From Dysgonomonas mossii (GTDB lineage Bacteria; Bacteroidota; Bacteroidia; Bacteroidales; Dysgonomonadaceae): a stretch of DNA of 64,000 nt. The notes under the pieces were generated by a model. That model was not told the origin of the DNA and ran no database searches. It worked only from the letters and a program-made list of their open reading frames with translations. The stretch lies in assembly GCF_004569505.1 (NCBI RefSeq), contig NZ_SPPK01000004.1, forward strand, positions 62,001 to 126,000. Direction: 5' to 3'. Shown here piece by piece: positions 1 through 9,135 of the stretch; position 1 is the stretch's first letter; every line of letters begins with the position of its first letter. The translations under genes and the position numbers were made by a program.

Positions 1-687
1 AACAGTCATACAGTTGCCGTACTTGTCACGAACCACTTCGTATTCGATCTCTTTCCAGCCCTTGAGCGATTTCTCAACAAGAATTTGAGAAGAGTAGGAG
101 AAGGCCTTTTCTGCAAGAGCTCGTAGCTCTTGTTCATTGTCACAGAAGCCTGAACCTAATCCGCCTAAGGCATAAGCGGCACGGATGATGATCGGGTAAC
201 CTAAGTCTTTAGCTGCCTTTACTGCATCCTCAATTGTGCCAACGGCATGGCTCTTGATGGTTTTTACATCTATCTGATCTAGTTTCTTTACAAACAATTC
301 ACGGTCTTCAGTATCCATGATGGCCTGTACAGGCGTTCCGAGAACTCGTAAATTGTATTTTTCAAGAATTCCTTCCTGAAAAAGTTGTACTCCACAGTTG
401 AGTGCTGTTTGTCCTCCAAAAGCTAACAGGATTCCATCCGGTTTTTCTTTTTTGATAACTTTCTCAACAAAGTATGGAGTAATAGGCAAGAAATATATTT
501 TGTCAGCACTCCCTTCCGAAGTTTGTACTGTTGCTATATTAGGGTTGATAAGTACAGTTTCAATTCCTTCCTCTTTCAGGGCTTTCAGGGCTTGTGAACC
601 GGAGTAGTCGAATTCTCCGGCCTCTCCAATTTTTAATGCACCCGAACCAAGGACTAATACTTTTTTTACGTCTATATTTATATCCAT
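1..687 (-). CDS. carB: Carbamoyl-phosphate synthase large subunit, N-terminal part (cut by window edge)
   Basis: Makes carbamoyl phosphate from bicarbonate, ATP and ammonia passed from CarA, for pyrimidine and arginine synthesis in the cytoplasm. The 229 codons seen begin at ATG 687 and run off the left edge; the full family is about 1070 residues. The start reads [20 protein letters not shown] and is followed by [17 protein letters not shown], the pre-ATP-grasp fold of the first synthetase half; an ATP-grasp stretch ([14 protein letters not shown]) lies near residues 172-185. It starts 25 bp after the carA stop on the same strand, so the two subunits are co-transcribed. Only the N-terminal fifth is visible, so nothing can be said about the allosteric end. 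Confidence 0.95.
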   Translation of the reverse strand, partial: MDINIDVKKVLVLGSGALKIGEAGEFDYSGSQALKALKEEGIETVLINPNIATVQTSEGSADKIYFLPITPYFVEKVIKKEKPDGILLAFGGQTALNCGVQLFQEGILEKYNLRVLGTPVQAIMDTEDRELFVKKLDQIDVKTIKSHAVGTIEDAVKAAKDLGYPIIIRAAYALGGLGSGFCDNEQELRALAEKAFSYSSQILVEKSLKGWKEIEYEVVRDKYGNCMTV

Positions 688-712
688 TTAAGCTGCTTTT
701 TTATATAGTGGA

Positions 713-1783
713 TTATAATTTTTCAATAAATAAATCGAAAATAAAGGCTGTATCTGTTGGGCCGCTACATGCTTCTGGGTGAAACTGTGCCGAAAAGAAT
801 GGTTTAGTCTTATGCTTGATACCTTCGTTCGTTCCATCATTCAGGTTGATAAATAAAGGTTCCCATTCTGCACTTAATGACGCATTCGCTACCGCATAGC
901 CATGGTTTTGTGAAGTGATGAAGCATTGAGTCGAGTCAACCATCTTTACGGGTTGATTATGACTGCGATGTCCATACTTTAATTTATATATGGTTGCTCC
1001 GCCTGCTTTAGAAAGCAGCTGGTTGCCCATACATATTCCGCAGATCGGTTTGCTTCCTTCCATTGCCTTACGAATATTCTTTACAGTTTCTTCGCAAAAA
1101 TCAGGGTTGCCGGGACCATTTGAGATAAACAATCCATCCCATTCCAACTGGTTGAAGTCATAATCCCAAGGCACGCGTATTACTGTTACGTTTCTCTTTA
1201 GTAAGCTGCGTATGATATTATGCTTAACACCGCAGTCTACTAGAACTACCTTCTTCTCTCCGTTGCCGTATGTCAGCACTTCTTTGCAACTCGCTATTGC
1301 AACCTGGTTTTCGATATTTGGATCATAAAACTCAATTTCGTTTGCACCTTTGAAAACGATTTTTCCCTTCATCGAACCTTTTTCGCGGAGTATCTTTGTT
1401 AGCTCACGCGTATCAATGCCATAAATACCCGGTACGTCGTGCTCTTTTAACCAGTCTCCCAGACTTTTTTTAGCATTCCAGTGAGAGTATTCGTGCGAGT
1501 AATCTGAGACGATGAGTCCGCTTACTTGTACTTTTTCCGATTCGTAAAAATCGGAAATACCGTCGGTAAGGGTATCATCGGGAACCCCGTAGTTACCAAC
1601 AAGAGGAAATGTGACAACTAGTATCTGACCTAAATAAGAAGGGTCGGTAAGGCTTTCTGTATAGCCTACCATTGCAGTGCTAAATACAACTTCTCCGGCT
1701 TTTGCGGTTTCAGAGCCGAATGACTTTCCTTCGAAAATTGTTCCGTCATCAAGAATTAGTTGAACTGGTTTGTCTAAATGCAT
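713..1783 (-). CDS. carA: Carbamoyl-phosphate synthase small subunit (glutaminase)
   Basis: Hydrolyses glutamine and feeds ammonia to CarB. The 356 residues are the usual length. An N-terminal CPSase_sm_chain domain (about 1-135, with FSTAMVGYTESLTDPSY) precedes a class I glutamine amidotransferase domain (about 178-356). The triad is visible: Cys251 in GICMGNQ, His335 and Glu337 in QFHPEA. ATG 1783 is the first in-frame start and begins MHLDKPVQLILDDG, typical of the family. carB follows 25 bp downstream. A strong terminator-like hairpin lies about 50 bp upstream of the start and may act in the leader (see 1827-1870). Confidence 0.97.
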   Translation of the reverse strand: MHLDKPVQLILDDGTIFEGKSFGSETAKAGEVVFSTAMVGYTESLTDPSYLGQILVVTFPLVGNYGVPDDTLTDGISDFYESEKVQVSGLIVSDYSHEYSHWNAKKSLGDWLKEHDVPGIYGIDTRELTKILREKGSMKGKIVFKGANEIEFYDPNIENQVAIASCKEVLTYGNGEKKVVLVDCGVKHNIIRSLLKRNVTVIRVPWDYDFNQLEWDGLFISNGPGNPDFCEETVKNIRKAMEGSKPICGICMGNQLLSKAGGATIYKLKYGHRSHNQPVKMVDSTQCFITSQNHGYAVANASLSAEWEPLFINLNDGTNEGIKHKTKPFFSAQFHPEACSGPTDTAFIFDLFIEKL

Positions 1784-1826
1784 CGTTTGTTTATATAAAT
1801 ATGTGGTTAAATAAGCTATTTACAAA

Positions 1827-1870
1827 GATAAAAAAAAAGGAACGGGATATCTGTCATATCTGTTCCTTTT
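1827..1870 (-). terminator. Terminator-like hairpin ahead of carA
   Basis: The arms AAAAGGAAC (1835-1843) and GTTCCTTTT (1862-1870) pair perfectly, and an inner GATAT/ATATC pair extends the stem. Read on the minus strand, the stem is followed by a run of about nine T. It lies between the aminotransferase terminator and carA, about 50 bp before the carA ATG, so it is either a second terminator or a leader attenuator. A TATCTTTG box (1823-1830, minus) directly downstream could give a carA promoter that escapes it; a TAACTTTG box (1950-1957, minus) would place the hairpin inside the leader. No -33 TTTG was found for either box. Confidence 0.6.
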
Positions 1871-2030
1871 ATTATAATAGTAAATATTGTATCTTTTTCT
1901 TTCTCATTATTTCAAATATTCTAAATATCTCAAGCGAATATCTGAGGTACAAAGTTAAGTATAAAAAATGAGATAAAGTGCCTTTTTGAAATTATAATTT
2001 TTCTTTTTTCATAAACTTGATCTATTTTAA

Positions 2031-2065
2031 ATAAAAAAGTGGAGATAAATTACTTATCTCCACTT
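2031..2065 (-). terminator. Rho-independent terminator of the aminotransferase gene
   Basis: A perfect 12-bp stem (AAGTGGAGATAA at 2037-2048 with TTATCTCCACTT at 2054-2065) has a 5-nt loop and, on the minus strand, a T-run after it. It begins about 20 bp past the stop of the aminotransferase gene at 2085. Confidence 0.85.
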
Positions 2066-2084
2066 CTTAGCTATATAAATTGAT

Positions 2085-3278
2085 TTATTTTAATTTAGCC
2101 AGAGTCTCTTTAACTCGTTTCATTGCTTCAATGATATTTTCATCAGATGTTGCATATGAGAAACGGATATAATTTGCAGCTTCGAAAGCAAGTCCACCAA
2201 CACATGCCACATGTCCTTCTTCTAAAAGGAACATGGCAAGATCGGCCGATGTTTTGATCGATCTTCCGTTGTATGATTTGCCAAGGTAGTAGCTGCATTC
2301 AGGGAATAAATAGAAAGCTCCTTCGGGTTTGTTTACTTTAAAACCTTCTATTTCGGAAGCTAGTTTTACGATTAGGTCACGGCGACGTTCAAATGCCTGT
2401 CGCATATCTTCCACACATTGCTGTCCGCCTAAATATGCTGCCTCTGCTGCTTTCTGAGCAATAGAAGATGCTCCCGAAGTGTATTGACCTTGTAGCTTAT
2501 TACAAGCTGCAGCGATCCACTGTGGGGCGGCCATCCATCCTAAGCGCCATCCCGTCATTGCATACGCTTTAGATACACCGTTTATAATTACTACTCTTTC
2601 TCTGATGTTTTCAAACTGGGCAATACTTTCGTGTTTGCCTGTATAGTTTATATGTTCATATATCTCGTCAGAGATTATGATTATATTAGGGTGTTTAGCC
2701 AATACATCAGCCAGACCTTTCAATTCTGCTTTGCTGTATATACTTCCTGTAGGATTGGAAGGTGAGCATAGTATTATAGCTCTTGTTTTAGGTGTAATTG
2801 CAGCTTCTAATTCAGCCGGAGGTATTTTAAAGTTTTGCTCTATACCTGTATGTATAACAATACTCTTACCTTCTGCAAGTTTTACCATTTCTATGTAGCT
2901 TACCCAGCATGGAGCAGGTATAATGACTTCGTCATCCGGATTAACAACACTTAGTACAGCATTGCAAACTGCTTGTTTGGCTCCGTTCGAACAAATAATT
3001 TGTTCAGGCTTATAACTCAATCCGTTTTCTGTCTCCAGTTTTTTACTTATTGCTTGTCGCAACGAAAGATATCCGGGAACAGGAGAATAAAATGAAAAAT
3101 TATCATCAATAGCCTTTTTTGCAGCCGCCTTTATATGATCCGGTGTATAAAAGTCAGGCTCTCCAACACTTAGGTTGATCACATTGATTCCTTGAGCCTT
3201 CAATTCGTTGCTCTTTTGCGACATTGCTAAAGTTTCTGATACAGAAAGGTTCGCTATGCGTGCTGATACTTGTGTCAT
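2085..3278 (-). CDS. Aspartate-type aminotransferase, class I (PLP-dependent)
   Basis: Transfers amino groups between aspartate (or a related amino acid) and 2-oxoglutarate in the cytoplasm, using pyridoxal phosphate. The 397 residues are the normal length for the AAT I-gamma (thermophilic AspC-like) group. Landmarks are GEPDFYTPDHI near residue 39, SNPTG at 174-178, SDEIYE at 203-208, and the Schiff-base lysine K237 in GVSKAYAMTGWRLGW. ATG 3278 gives MTQVSARIANLSVSETL, a standard start for this group. It has its own terminator downstream. Substrate preference (aspartate or aromatic/prephenate) cannot be settled from sequence alone. Confidence 0.92.
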   Translation of the reverse strand: MTQVSARIANLSVSETLAMSQKSNELKAQGINVINLSVGEPDFYTPDHIKAAAKKAIDDNFSFYSPVPGYLSLRQAISKKLETENGLSYKPEQIICSNGAKQAVCNAVLSVVNPDDEVIIPAPCWVSYIEMVKLAEGKSIVIHTGIEQNFKIPPAELEAAITPKTRAIILCSPSNPTGSIYSKAELKGLADVLAKHPNIIIISDEIYEHINYTGKHESIAQFENIRERVVIINGVSKAYAMTGWRLGWMAAPQWIAAACNKLQGQYTSGASSIAQKAAEAAYLGGQQCVEDMRQAFERRRDLIVKLASEIEGFKVNKPEGAFYLFPECSYYLGKSYNGRSIKTSADLAMFLLEEGHVACVGGLAFEAANYIRFSYATSDENIIEAMKRVKETLAKLK

Positions 3279-3331
3279 TTTCTATCGATTTTGATTATAT
3301 GATATTCTTATTTCTATAATTACATAACAGA

Positions 3332-4549
3332 TTAATCTACATTATGTAAGTCATGGCCCATGCGTTCTTTTTTAGTATGCATATAAAACTCATTATACTG
3401 GTTAGGAGTAACTTCGATCGGTACATTTTCTACAACAGTAAGCCCAAAGGATTCCAAACCTTTTCTTTTTACAGGATTATTTGTAAGTAACCGCATTTTA
3501 CATACATTCAGGTCGCGAAGAATTGCAGCACCAACGCCATAATCGCGCTCATCGGCACGATATCCCAAGTGTAGGTTGGCGTCTACTGTATCGTAACCTT
3601 CTTCCTGTAATTTGTATGCTTCCATTTTTGCCATCAGGCCAATGCCGCGACCTTCCTGATTGAGGTAGATGACAACCCCTTTTCCTTCTTTTTGTATCAT
3701 CTCCATCGATTTGTGAAGTTGCTCGCCACATTCGCAGCGTTTCGATCCAAAAATATCGCCAGTCATACAAGATGAGTGTACACGAACGAGTATCGGTTCA
3801 TCTTTATCCCATGTTCCTTTTATAATGGCTACATGTTCTAATCCTGTTGCTTTTTGTTTGAAAGGAATTAGTTCAAAATCTCCATATGCAGTTGGCATTT
3901 TTACTTTAGCTCCTCTTTCTATAAGAGACTCTCTTCCGAGCCTGTATCGTATCAGGTCAGCAACAGATATAAGTTTGAGGTTGTATTCATCTGCCATCTT
4001 TCTCAGTTCAGGCAGACGAGCCATTTCACCATCTTCTTTTTTTATTTCAATCAATACTCCGGCAGGATATAGTCCTGCTAAACGTGCCAGGTCTACAGCT
4101 GCTTCGGTATGTCCAATACGGCTTAGTACACCTTTATCTTTAGCACGTAATGGGAATATATGTCCCGGACGACCAAAGTCTTCCGGCTTAGTTTCTTTTT
4201 TTGTTAGAGCCAATATTGTTTGCGCCCTGTCGTATGCAGATATCCCTGTTGTAACACCGTTTTTCAATAGGTCGATTGATACAGTGAAGGGAGTAGAATG
4301 CATAGAGGTATTGTTGGTCACCATCATTGGTAAATCTAGTTCGTCACAGCGTTCTGATGTCAGCGGAGCGCAAATCAAACCTCTGGCATGTGTCTCCATG
4401 AAGTTTATCTTTTCCGGAGTAATTGCTTCTGCTGCAATTATTAAATCGCCTTCGTTTTCACGATCTTCATCGTCTACTACAATAACGAAATTGCCTTTTT
4501 TAATTTCGTCAATTGCTTCTTCTACTGTGTCCAGTTTAATCTTATCCAT
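3332..4549 (-). CDS. ribBA: Bifunctional 3,4-dihydroxy-2-butanone 4-phosphate synthase / GTP cyclohydrolase II
   Basis: Supplies both committed precursors of riboflavin: DHBP from ribulose 5-phosphate and the pyrimidine intermediate from GTP. The N-terminal DHBP synthase domain (about 1-200) shows [14 protein letters not shown] near residues 24-37 and RPGHIFPL. The C-terminal GTP cyclohydrolase II domain shows the zinc ligands in [17 protein letters not shown] and the motif [10 protein letters not shown]. The 405 residues match the fused enzyme. It starts 27 bp after the stop of the LptF/G-like gene on the same strand and so is probably co-transcribed with it. I found no FMN riboswitch in the short upstream gap. 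Confidence 0.96.
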   Translation of the reverse strand: MDKIKLDTVEEAIDEIKKGNFVIVVDDEDRENEGDLIIAAEAITPEKINFMETHARGLICAPLTSERCDELDLPMMVTNNTSMHSTPFTVSIDLLKNGVTTGISAYDRAQTILALTKKETKPEDFGRPGHIFPLRAKDKGVLSRIGHTEAAVDLARLAGLYPAGVLIEIKKEDGEMARLPELRKMADEYNLKLISVADLIRYRLGRESLIERGAKVKMPTAYGDFELIPFKQKATGLEHVAIIKGTWDKDEPILVRVHSSCMTGDIFGSKRCECGEQLHKSMEMIQKEGKGVVIYLNQEGRGIGLMAKMEAYKLQEEGYDTVDANLHLGYRADERDYGVGAAILRDLNVCKMRLLTNNPVKRKGLESFGLTVVENVPIEVTPNQYNEFYMHTKKERMGHDLHNVD

Positions 4550-4576
4550 TATTATATTATTTCCAGTCTGTTTTTG

Positions 4577-6628
4577 TCATTTAATTTTTACCATCTCACG
4601 TTCTATATTCTTCTTTAAATAAGGATAGAATCCCCAGATAAATATAAAAGAACCAACAATGATACCAAACATATTTTTTCTTGTCTTTTTGTCAATAGAT
4701 CTGTAGAAGTCGAAGTAACAAATGAATGATTTTATGAAAAATACAGCATACGCTACTACTATCAAAGACGACATGATAAAGCTAAGCTTTATTATCACTG
4801 ACAATATAGCGAATAGTATAATAACCAAATAAATAAGCATGGCTATTTTCGCATTTTTCATAAATGCATTAAATATACTTCGAGATTCTACATAGTTTAT
4901 CTTTTTTACTTTCACATCAAAGAAGCTGGCACCCTTATCTTTCAATACGCTTAATACGAGTTGTAAGGTGTCTTCGTCGTAACTATACTCTTTATGATTC
5001 TTCGCTATGTCCTTCAGATTCTCAACACTCATCTCTTGGATATACGCAATCTGATCGGGAGTTGCATTGAGAGAAGCAAGATCGGGAACAGTATTAATGT
5101 CAACCGATTGCTCTGTTTCATATATTGTCTTTTTCTTTAAGCCCAATATTTTTCGGAAGAAGTTTCCATAAGCTTCGGGGTTGAATAGAGCAGAGTCGTT
5201 CATTGCCTTATATGTGAGGAATACGCCCAATGGGAAAAGGGCAAATGAGCTTAGCCACATACCTTGCCAAACCTCCCAAACTCCATCGCGTGCCATTTTG
5301 TAGCCGATGTTATCGATGATATAATAAACGATAAATAGAAGTACAGAGACAACTACCGGCATACCTAATCCTCCTTTTCGTATAATAGCCCCCAATGGTG
5401 CTCCGATAAAGAAGAAGATGAGACAGGCAAAAGATAATACGAATTTGCGATGCCATTCAACTTTATGCATACGTATGTTCTTTTGCATGTTTATTTTCTG
5501 CGTGGTCTCCATGATGTTGAACCTGCTGCTTTCGGCTTCGTTTGCAGCAAAACCCACATACCTTGATATTTCATCATTGCTATATGTATTTATCAATGAG
5601 TCAAAATCTATTGTATTTATAGATTTTTTCTTCAAAGGTTCATTCGCTTGCTCCTTATTCGGTAAAGCGGTTTCTCCTGTTTCCACCTTTTTGTATGCAT
5701 CAGAATTGCGATACGTTAAATAGGTGTTTTTTCCTATTACCTGCCTGTCGTGTACGTTTACACTGTCAAGCGTGGAACTAAGAGAGTCTATGGAATTCCC
5801 TAATTGAAGAATGTTTTTTGATATTTGTGTTCCTTCCAGATTAGATTCGTCCATTCTATCAAATCCGCTATTGAATGGAATAACTATTTTCTTTTCTTTA
5901 AAATTCTCTCTACTATATGGAACAAACTGATTGTTTTGACGTGTTTCGTTAAGTCCGGATTGTGAAAAGTTCGCGAATCGCTGTCCCGAATATAAGTTCA
6001 ACAAAAGAAAATCTTTGTTGGACGATATGCTCATAAGAGCCGAGTCGCAAACGAATACGGACATATTATCAAACCCCTCGGATGTATCATAGATCATTAC
6101 ATCTTTCAGCATTCGGGTTTCTTTTTCTTTTTTCTTTACGTAAAGGCTGTAATTTGTTATTCCACTATAAAATGATCCTTCAGGAATATCCAACTCCGGA
6201 GATTTTTGCCGTATAGATATCATTAATGAGCGGAGTTTTACCTGAATGCGTGGCATAGCTTCGTTTTGGAAGAAGAAGGCTCCCACAGCTACACACGAAA
6301 TGAATATAATCAGAGGCTTCATCGTTTTTAAGAGTGAAACCCCGGATGCCTTTATTGCTAATAGTTCTAGTCGTTCACCCAAATTTCCAAAAGCCATAAG
6401 AGAGGCTAGCAACAAAGAGAGTGGGAGGGCAAGAGGGATAAGGCTGAGGATTGCATACATGAAAAGTTCGGCAAGCACTACGTTGTCAAGTCCTTTGCCG
6501 ACAAGGTCTTCTACAAATTTCCATAGAAATTGCATCAAGACAATAAACAAACATATCCCGAAAGTCATCATGAAGACGGGGAAAAATGTCTGAAGAATGA
6601 ATGTGTATAACCTCTTTATCCTTAGCAT
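4577..6628 (-). CDS. LptF/LptG (YjgP/YjgQ) family lipopolysaccharide export permease
   Basis: Inner-membrane permease of the LPS transport machine that works with the LptB ATPase. It has N-terminal TM helices at about 8-35, 45-75 and 95-120, a large periplasmic stretch of about 250 residues, then three more TM helices (about 385-475). The motifs LGERLELLAIKASGVSLL and RKGGLGMPVVVSVLLF are typical of the family. A roughly 200-residue C-terminal extension with further TM helices makes it much longer (683 aa) than the ~360-residue proteobacterial proteins; long versions are common in Bacteroidetes. I start at ATG 6628; a longer reading from TTG 6634 is less likely. F and G cannot be told apart here. 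Confidence 0.88.
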   Translation of the reverse strand: MLRIKRLYTFILQTFFPVFMMTFGICLFIVLMQFLWKFVEDLVGKGLDNVVLAELFMYAILSLIPLALPLSLLLASLMAFGNLGERLELLAIKASGVSLLKTMKPLIIFISCVAVGAFFFQNEAMPRIQVKLRSLMISIRQKSPELDIPEGSFYSGITNYSLYVKKKEKETRMLKDVMIYDTSEGFDNMSVFVCDSALMSISSNKDFLLLNLYSGQRFANFSQSGLNETRQNNQFVPYSRENFKEKKIVIPFNSGFDRMDESNLEGTQISKNILQLGNSIDSLSSTLDSVNVHDRQVIGKNTYLTYRNSDAYKKVETGETALPNKEQANEPLKKKSINTIDFDSLINTYSNDEISRYVGFAANEAESSRFNIMETTQKINMQKNIRMHKVEWHRKFVLSFACLIFFFIGAPLGAIIRKGGLGMPVVVSVLLFIVYYIIDNIGYKMARDGVWEVWQGMWLSSFALFPLGVFLTYKAMNDSALFNPEAYGNFFRKILGLKKKTIYETEQSVDINTVPDLASLNATPDQIAYIQEMSVENLKDIAKNHKEYSYDEDTLQLVLSVLKDKGASFFDVKVKKINYVESRSIFNAFMKNAKIAMLIYLVIILFAILSVIIKLSFIMSSLIVVAYAVFFIKSFICYFDFYRSIDKKTRKNMFGIIVGSFIFIWGFYPYLKKNIEREMVKIK

Positions 6629-6650
6629 TAACAATTGACTAAATCAGGTA

Positions 6651-6658
6651 CAAAAGTA
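6651..6658 (-). promoter_or_regulatory. -7 box for the LptF/G-like and ribBA genes
   Basis: On the minus strand TACTTTTG fits the Bacteroidetes -7 consensus TAnnTTTG. It lies 22 bp before ATG 6628. No convincing -33 TTTG was found, so this is a weak call. Confidence 0.4.
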
Positions 6659-6791
6659 GTAAAAAGAAGAATGTAAAGAGTAATATTGGAGTGAAAGATA
6701 TTATTCTTAAATTTTATTAGGTAATTAGGCTTTGTATATGAGCTATTTCCGATATAATTATTAAATATTTTTGCAAATTTCGGCTGTGAGT

Positions 6792-6823
6792 ATTGTTTTA
6801 TAAGAAATAAACTTCTATTTTTG
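6792..6823 (+). promoter_or_regulatory. Promoter of the tRNA gene
   Basis: ATTG (6792-6795), a 20-bp spacer and TATTTTTG (6816-6823) form a good Bacteroidetes promoter. The predicted start site is a few bases ahead of the tRNA 5' end at 6843. Confidence 0.6.
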
Positions 6824-6842
6824 CACCCGCTAACAAGATGAT

Positions 6843-6916
6843 GGCGGGATAGCTCAGATGGTTAGAGCGCATGATTCATAATCATGAGGTCCGGGGTTCA
6901 AGTCCCCGTCCCGCTA
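6843..6916 (+). tRNA. tRNA with CAU anticodon (Met, or Ile2 if modified)
   Basis: A full cloverleaf: acceptor arm GGCGGGA/TCCCGCT (one G-T pair), D arm, anticodon arm CATGA-TTCATAA-TCATG with anticodon CAT at 6877-6879, T arm CGGGG-TTCAAGT-CCCCG and discriminator A at 6916. No CCA is encoded. The 3' half from 6893 onward appears to be supplied by the integrated element; the displaced original 3' half is at 22393-22434. The sequence does not decide between elongator Met and lysidine-modified Ile. Confidence 0.95.
6875..6892 (+). repeat. attL core (18 bp)
   Basis: TTCATAATCATGAGGTCC covers the anticodon loop, the 3' anticodon stem and the variable loop. An identical copy in the same orientation is at 22393-22410. 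It marks the left crossover region of the integrated element. Confidence 0.85.
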
Positions 6917-6925
6917 CTTGAAAAT

Positions 6926-6960
6926 GAGAGATTTACAAAATATTGTAAGTCTCTTTTATT
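6926..6960 (+). terminator. tRNA terminator carried by the element
   Basis: AGAGATTTAC (6927-6936) pairs with GTAAGTCTCT (6945-6954), one G-T pair, followed by a T-rich tail. It resembles the terminator after the displaced tRNA end at 22441-22474 (shared ACTTAC/GTAAGT-type stem), so the element mimics both the tRNA end and its terminator. Confidence 0.65.
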
Positions 6961-6964
6961 TTTG

Positions 6965-6989
6965 ATGTACATACTATGTACATACTACT
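6965..6989 (+). repeat. 25-bp direct repeat, left copy (probable integrase arm site)
   Basis: Begins ATGTACATACTATGTACATA and continues CTACT. The GTACATAC unit occurs twice within it. An identical 25-bp copy in the same orientation lies at 22234-22258. It sits 72 bp inside the attL core, the usual distance for arm-type sites bound by a tyrosine integrase. Confidence 0.7.
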
Positions 6990-7216
6990 TTCCCCTATAA
7001 ATCAGCAACTAAGAGAAAGAAAAACAAAGATGAAAAATAAGTCTTATTAGTTCTGATAATCGGAAAGATATAAATAAAACTGATAATTATTTATGTGCAG
7101 CAGGCAAATGTACATCTTATATACATACAAAATTGAGAAAAACGCAGTAAAATAAGCTTATCTTTTTGCTCTTCGTCATCTTTTATTTAGCTTTGAAATA
7201 ATTAAATCAAAGCTAT

Positions 7217-8038
7217 ATGAACAAACTAGCTTATATTAAATATTCCCAAAAAGAAGCTAATCAAAAGATATGGAGTTCTTTGATGAATAAATATGAGTTA
7301 TTGAAAAAGAAAAACACATTCTTAGCCCACCTTTGGTTTCCATTAGCGTGTATTCTCTTTGGCTTTGTAGCTATATTGAGTTGGATTAGTTTTCTTACGT
7401 TACTATTCAAAGATATTCAGTTTACTCCTCATTATATGAGAACTGTGATTGAATATAATAATATGAGCAAAGAAGAGGAAAAAGAATATCTTGACCAGCA
7501 GTTTTCGGTGTATAAGAATCGAGTATCTTATGGGAATCTATCCACAGAAAAACAAAGTCAAATAAATACAACATTCGATTTACTATTTAAAGTGAATACT
7601 AATAAGTTTGATAAAGTACGTGAACCGGAATTACAAGCACTACAACCTGAAATCATAATAAAAGACTTTAAATCTACCCTTAATGAAAAACAGATAGAAA
7701 TTCTTGTAGAATGTATCAATAAAATAAAGGTATTAGATACTGTAATGACTATTGATATTGTACAGCAAATCCTATCCTGTACAACAAAACAGCCATTGAG
7801 GATTGCCAGTAAGAAAAACAAACTCCTTATCTATCTATTTAACGAATTAAATAAACGCTGTTATATAACAAGCAGTTGGCAAGCTGTATGTGCCCAAAAT
7901 AAGATATTCCTTACATCCGAAAAAGGAGTATTTCTAAATCAGGATAATATCTCCAGTACTGTTAGTACAAACCAAGATTACCCGCCAAAAGATTCTCATA
8001 TCATAGACAAGTATATCAAAGAACTGCAAGAACATTGA
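7217..8038 (+). CDS. Unknown membrane-anchored protein of the element
   Basis: I do not recognise this 273-residue protein. A short basic N-terminus is followed by a hydrophobic stretch at about 36-66, giving one (possibly two) TM helices, then a charged soluble region. The C-terminal 80 residues contain a compact segment around LLIYLFNELNKRCYI and end in an Asp/Lys-rich tail. It is the first gene inside the left end of the element and is separated from the HTH gene by 124 bp. The position suggests an element maintenance or regulatory role, but that is a guess. ATG 7217 is the only good start. Confidence 0.6.
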   Translation: MNKLAYIKYSQKEANQKIWSSLMNKYELLKKKNTFLAHLWFPLACILFGFVAILSWISFLTLLFKDIQFTPHYMRTVIEYNNMSKEEEKEYLDQQFSVYKNRVSYGNLSTEKQSQINTTFDLLFKVNTNKFDKVREPELQALQPEIIIKDFKSTLNEKQIEILVECINKIKVLDTVMTIDIVQQILSCTTKQPLRIASKKNKLLIYLFNELNKRCYITSSWQAVCAQNKIFLTSEKGVFLNQDNISSTVSTNQDYPPKDSHIIDKYIKELQEH

Positions 8039-8162
8039 GAATACATTGAGACTTTTACCCTCTCAAACATAACTCCTTAAATATCAATTTACATTTGCCC
8101 TTGTCGACAAAAAACAGGGGTATGCGCAACCCCATTTATTAATGTTATAAACTCATATTGCT

Positions 8163-8447
8163 ATGAATGAAAATTTAGAAATGAGGGTTTCCGCATTAGA
8201 GAAACATTTGTATGCTCTTAAAAAGATATTGTCTTTTGAAGAAGCAAGTAAGTTCCTTAACTTATCTAAGAGTTATTTATATCAACTCACATCAAAGGGT
8301 GTAATTCCGCATTATAAACCACAAGGTAAGATGATCTACTTTGAAAAAGAGCTATTGGAAGATTGGTTAAGGCAAAATCCTATCCGGACAAAACAAGAGT
8401 TGCAAAACGAAGCTGCTAATCGGATTATCTCATCCAAGAAGAAATAA
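8163..8447 (+). CDS. Excisionase-like helix-turn-helix protein
   Basis: A 94-residue DNA-binding protein. A short N-terminal helix (about 1-20) precedes a MerR/excisionase-type winged HTH at about 21-75 (LSFEEASKFLNLSKSYLYQL then GVIPHYKPQGKMIYF, then a DWL helix). Small HTH proteins of this type act as recombination directionality factors or regulators in Bacteroidetes mobilizable elements. It lies 319 bp upstream of mobC, with the oriT-like region between. The basic C-terminal tail ends in SSKKK. Confidence 0.8.
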   Translation: MNENLEMRVSALEKHLYALKKILSFEEASKFLNLSKSYLYQLTSKGVIPHYKPQGKMIYFEKELLEDWLRQNPIRTKQELQNEAANRIISSKKK

Positions 8448-8766
8448 CTCTTTTTCGCTTGTCGGGAGGAGTGGTCTCCCCCCTTGCCGCTGGGCGATCC
8501 CCGACCGATGAGTTGTTGGTGTTCTGGGTTGCTTGGTTCTGATGGTTTAGTCGGTATATCCACATAAACCAAAGTCCTAAGTTTTGTGTATCAGTTCTTG
8601 AAGAATCCTGCTATTCCAATCGGAAGCGAAGCCTTTATCGAAAGTGTGTGGCAAGGTTATGGAAATGTATACATTTCCTACCTTGCTCCGCCTTTGGCGG
8701 AGGGGAAAACCGCTCCCGTTGGTCGCAGTTTTGAAGAGAAGAAATAATTAAAATACAGTTGAAATT
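8448..8766. other. Gene-free, G+C-rich stretch with hairpins: candidate origin of transfer
   Basis: No credible gene is present. A nested inverted repeat has outer arms GCAAGGT (8651-8657) and ACCTTGC (8680-8686) and inner arms GGAAATGT (8661-8668) and ACATTTCC (8671-8678). Directly after it is TCCGCC-TTT-GGCGGA (8687-8701). The first part (8460-8520) is unusually G+C-rich for this A+T-rich element. An inverted-repeat region just upstream of mobC and the relaxase is where oriT lies in related mobilizable elements. The nick site is not identified. Confidence 0.55.
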
Positions 8767-9135
8767 ATGATAAAAGATTCATATAAAAATACAGCTAAAA
8801 GAAAGCTCAAAGATAAAGTTATCAGTGCCCGGTTTTCGGGTATTGAGTACATGGCTTTGAAGAAAAGGGCAAAAGATGCAGGGGTAAGCCTGAGTAAATT
8901 TGTCCGTTCAGTCTTACTGACTGGAAAAGTAGTCCAGCGTATCAGTAAATCCGATGCGGATATACTTCGTAAACTCTCGGGAGAAGCAAACAACTTGAAT
9001 CAGTTGGCAAGGGTTGCCAATAGAGAAGGATTCAAGAATGTGGCTTCTGATGTGATTAACCTTCGGGGTATAATAGTCGGTATCATAAACCAACTCTCAA
9101 ATGATTGGAAAAGTTATGAAAAGAGCAGCATTTAA
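8767..9135 (+). CDS. mobC: MobC-like relaxosome accessory protein
   Basis: A 122-residue basic protein of the MobC / BmgB-like type that helps the relaxase open oriT. The N-terminal 20 residues are Lys/Arg-rich. A ribbon-helix-helix-like segment follows (ISARFSGIEYMALKKRAKDA then GVSLSKFVRSVLLTG), then the conserved C-terminal helix LRKLSGEANNLNQLARVAN. Its last 35 bp overlap the relaxase gene in another frame, a common arrangement that implies coupled translation. Confidence 0.85.
   Translation: MIKDSYKNTAKRKLKDKVISARFSGIEYMALKKRAKDAGVSLSKFVRSVLLTGKVVQRISKSDADILRKLSGEANNLNQLARVANREGFKNVASDVINLRGIIVGIINQLSNDWKSYEKSSI

Noticed and set aside
4550..4576. FMN riboswitch ahead of ribBA
   Set aside because: Only 27 bp separate it from the gene before, and no RFN-type structure can fit.
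3825..4622. Long plus-strand open frame of 265 codons opposite ribBA
   Set aside because: It is the shadow of the conserved ribBA frame; the translation has no recognisable domain.
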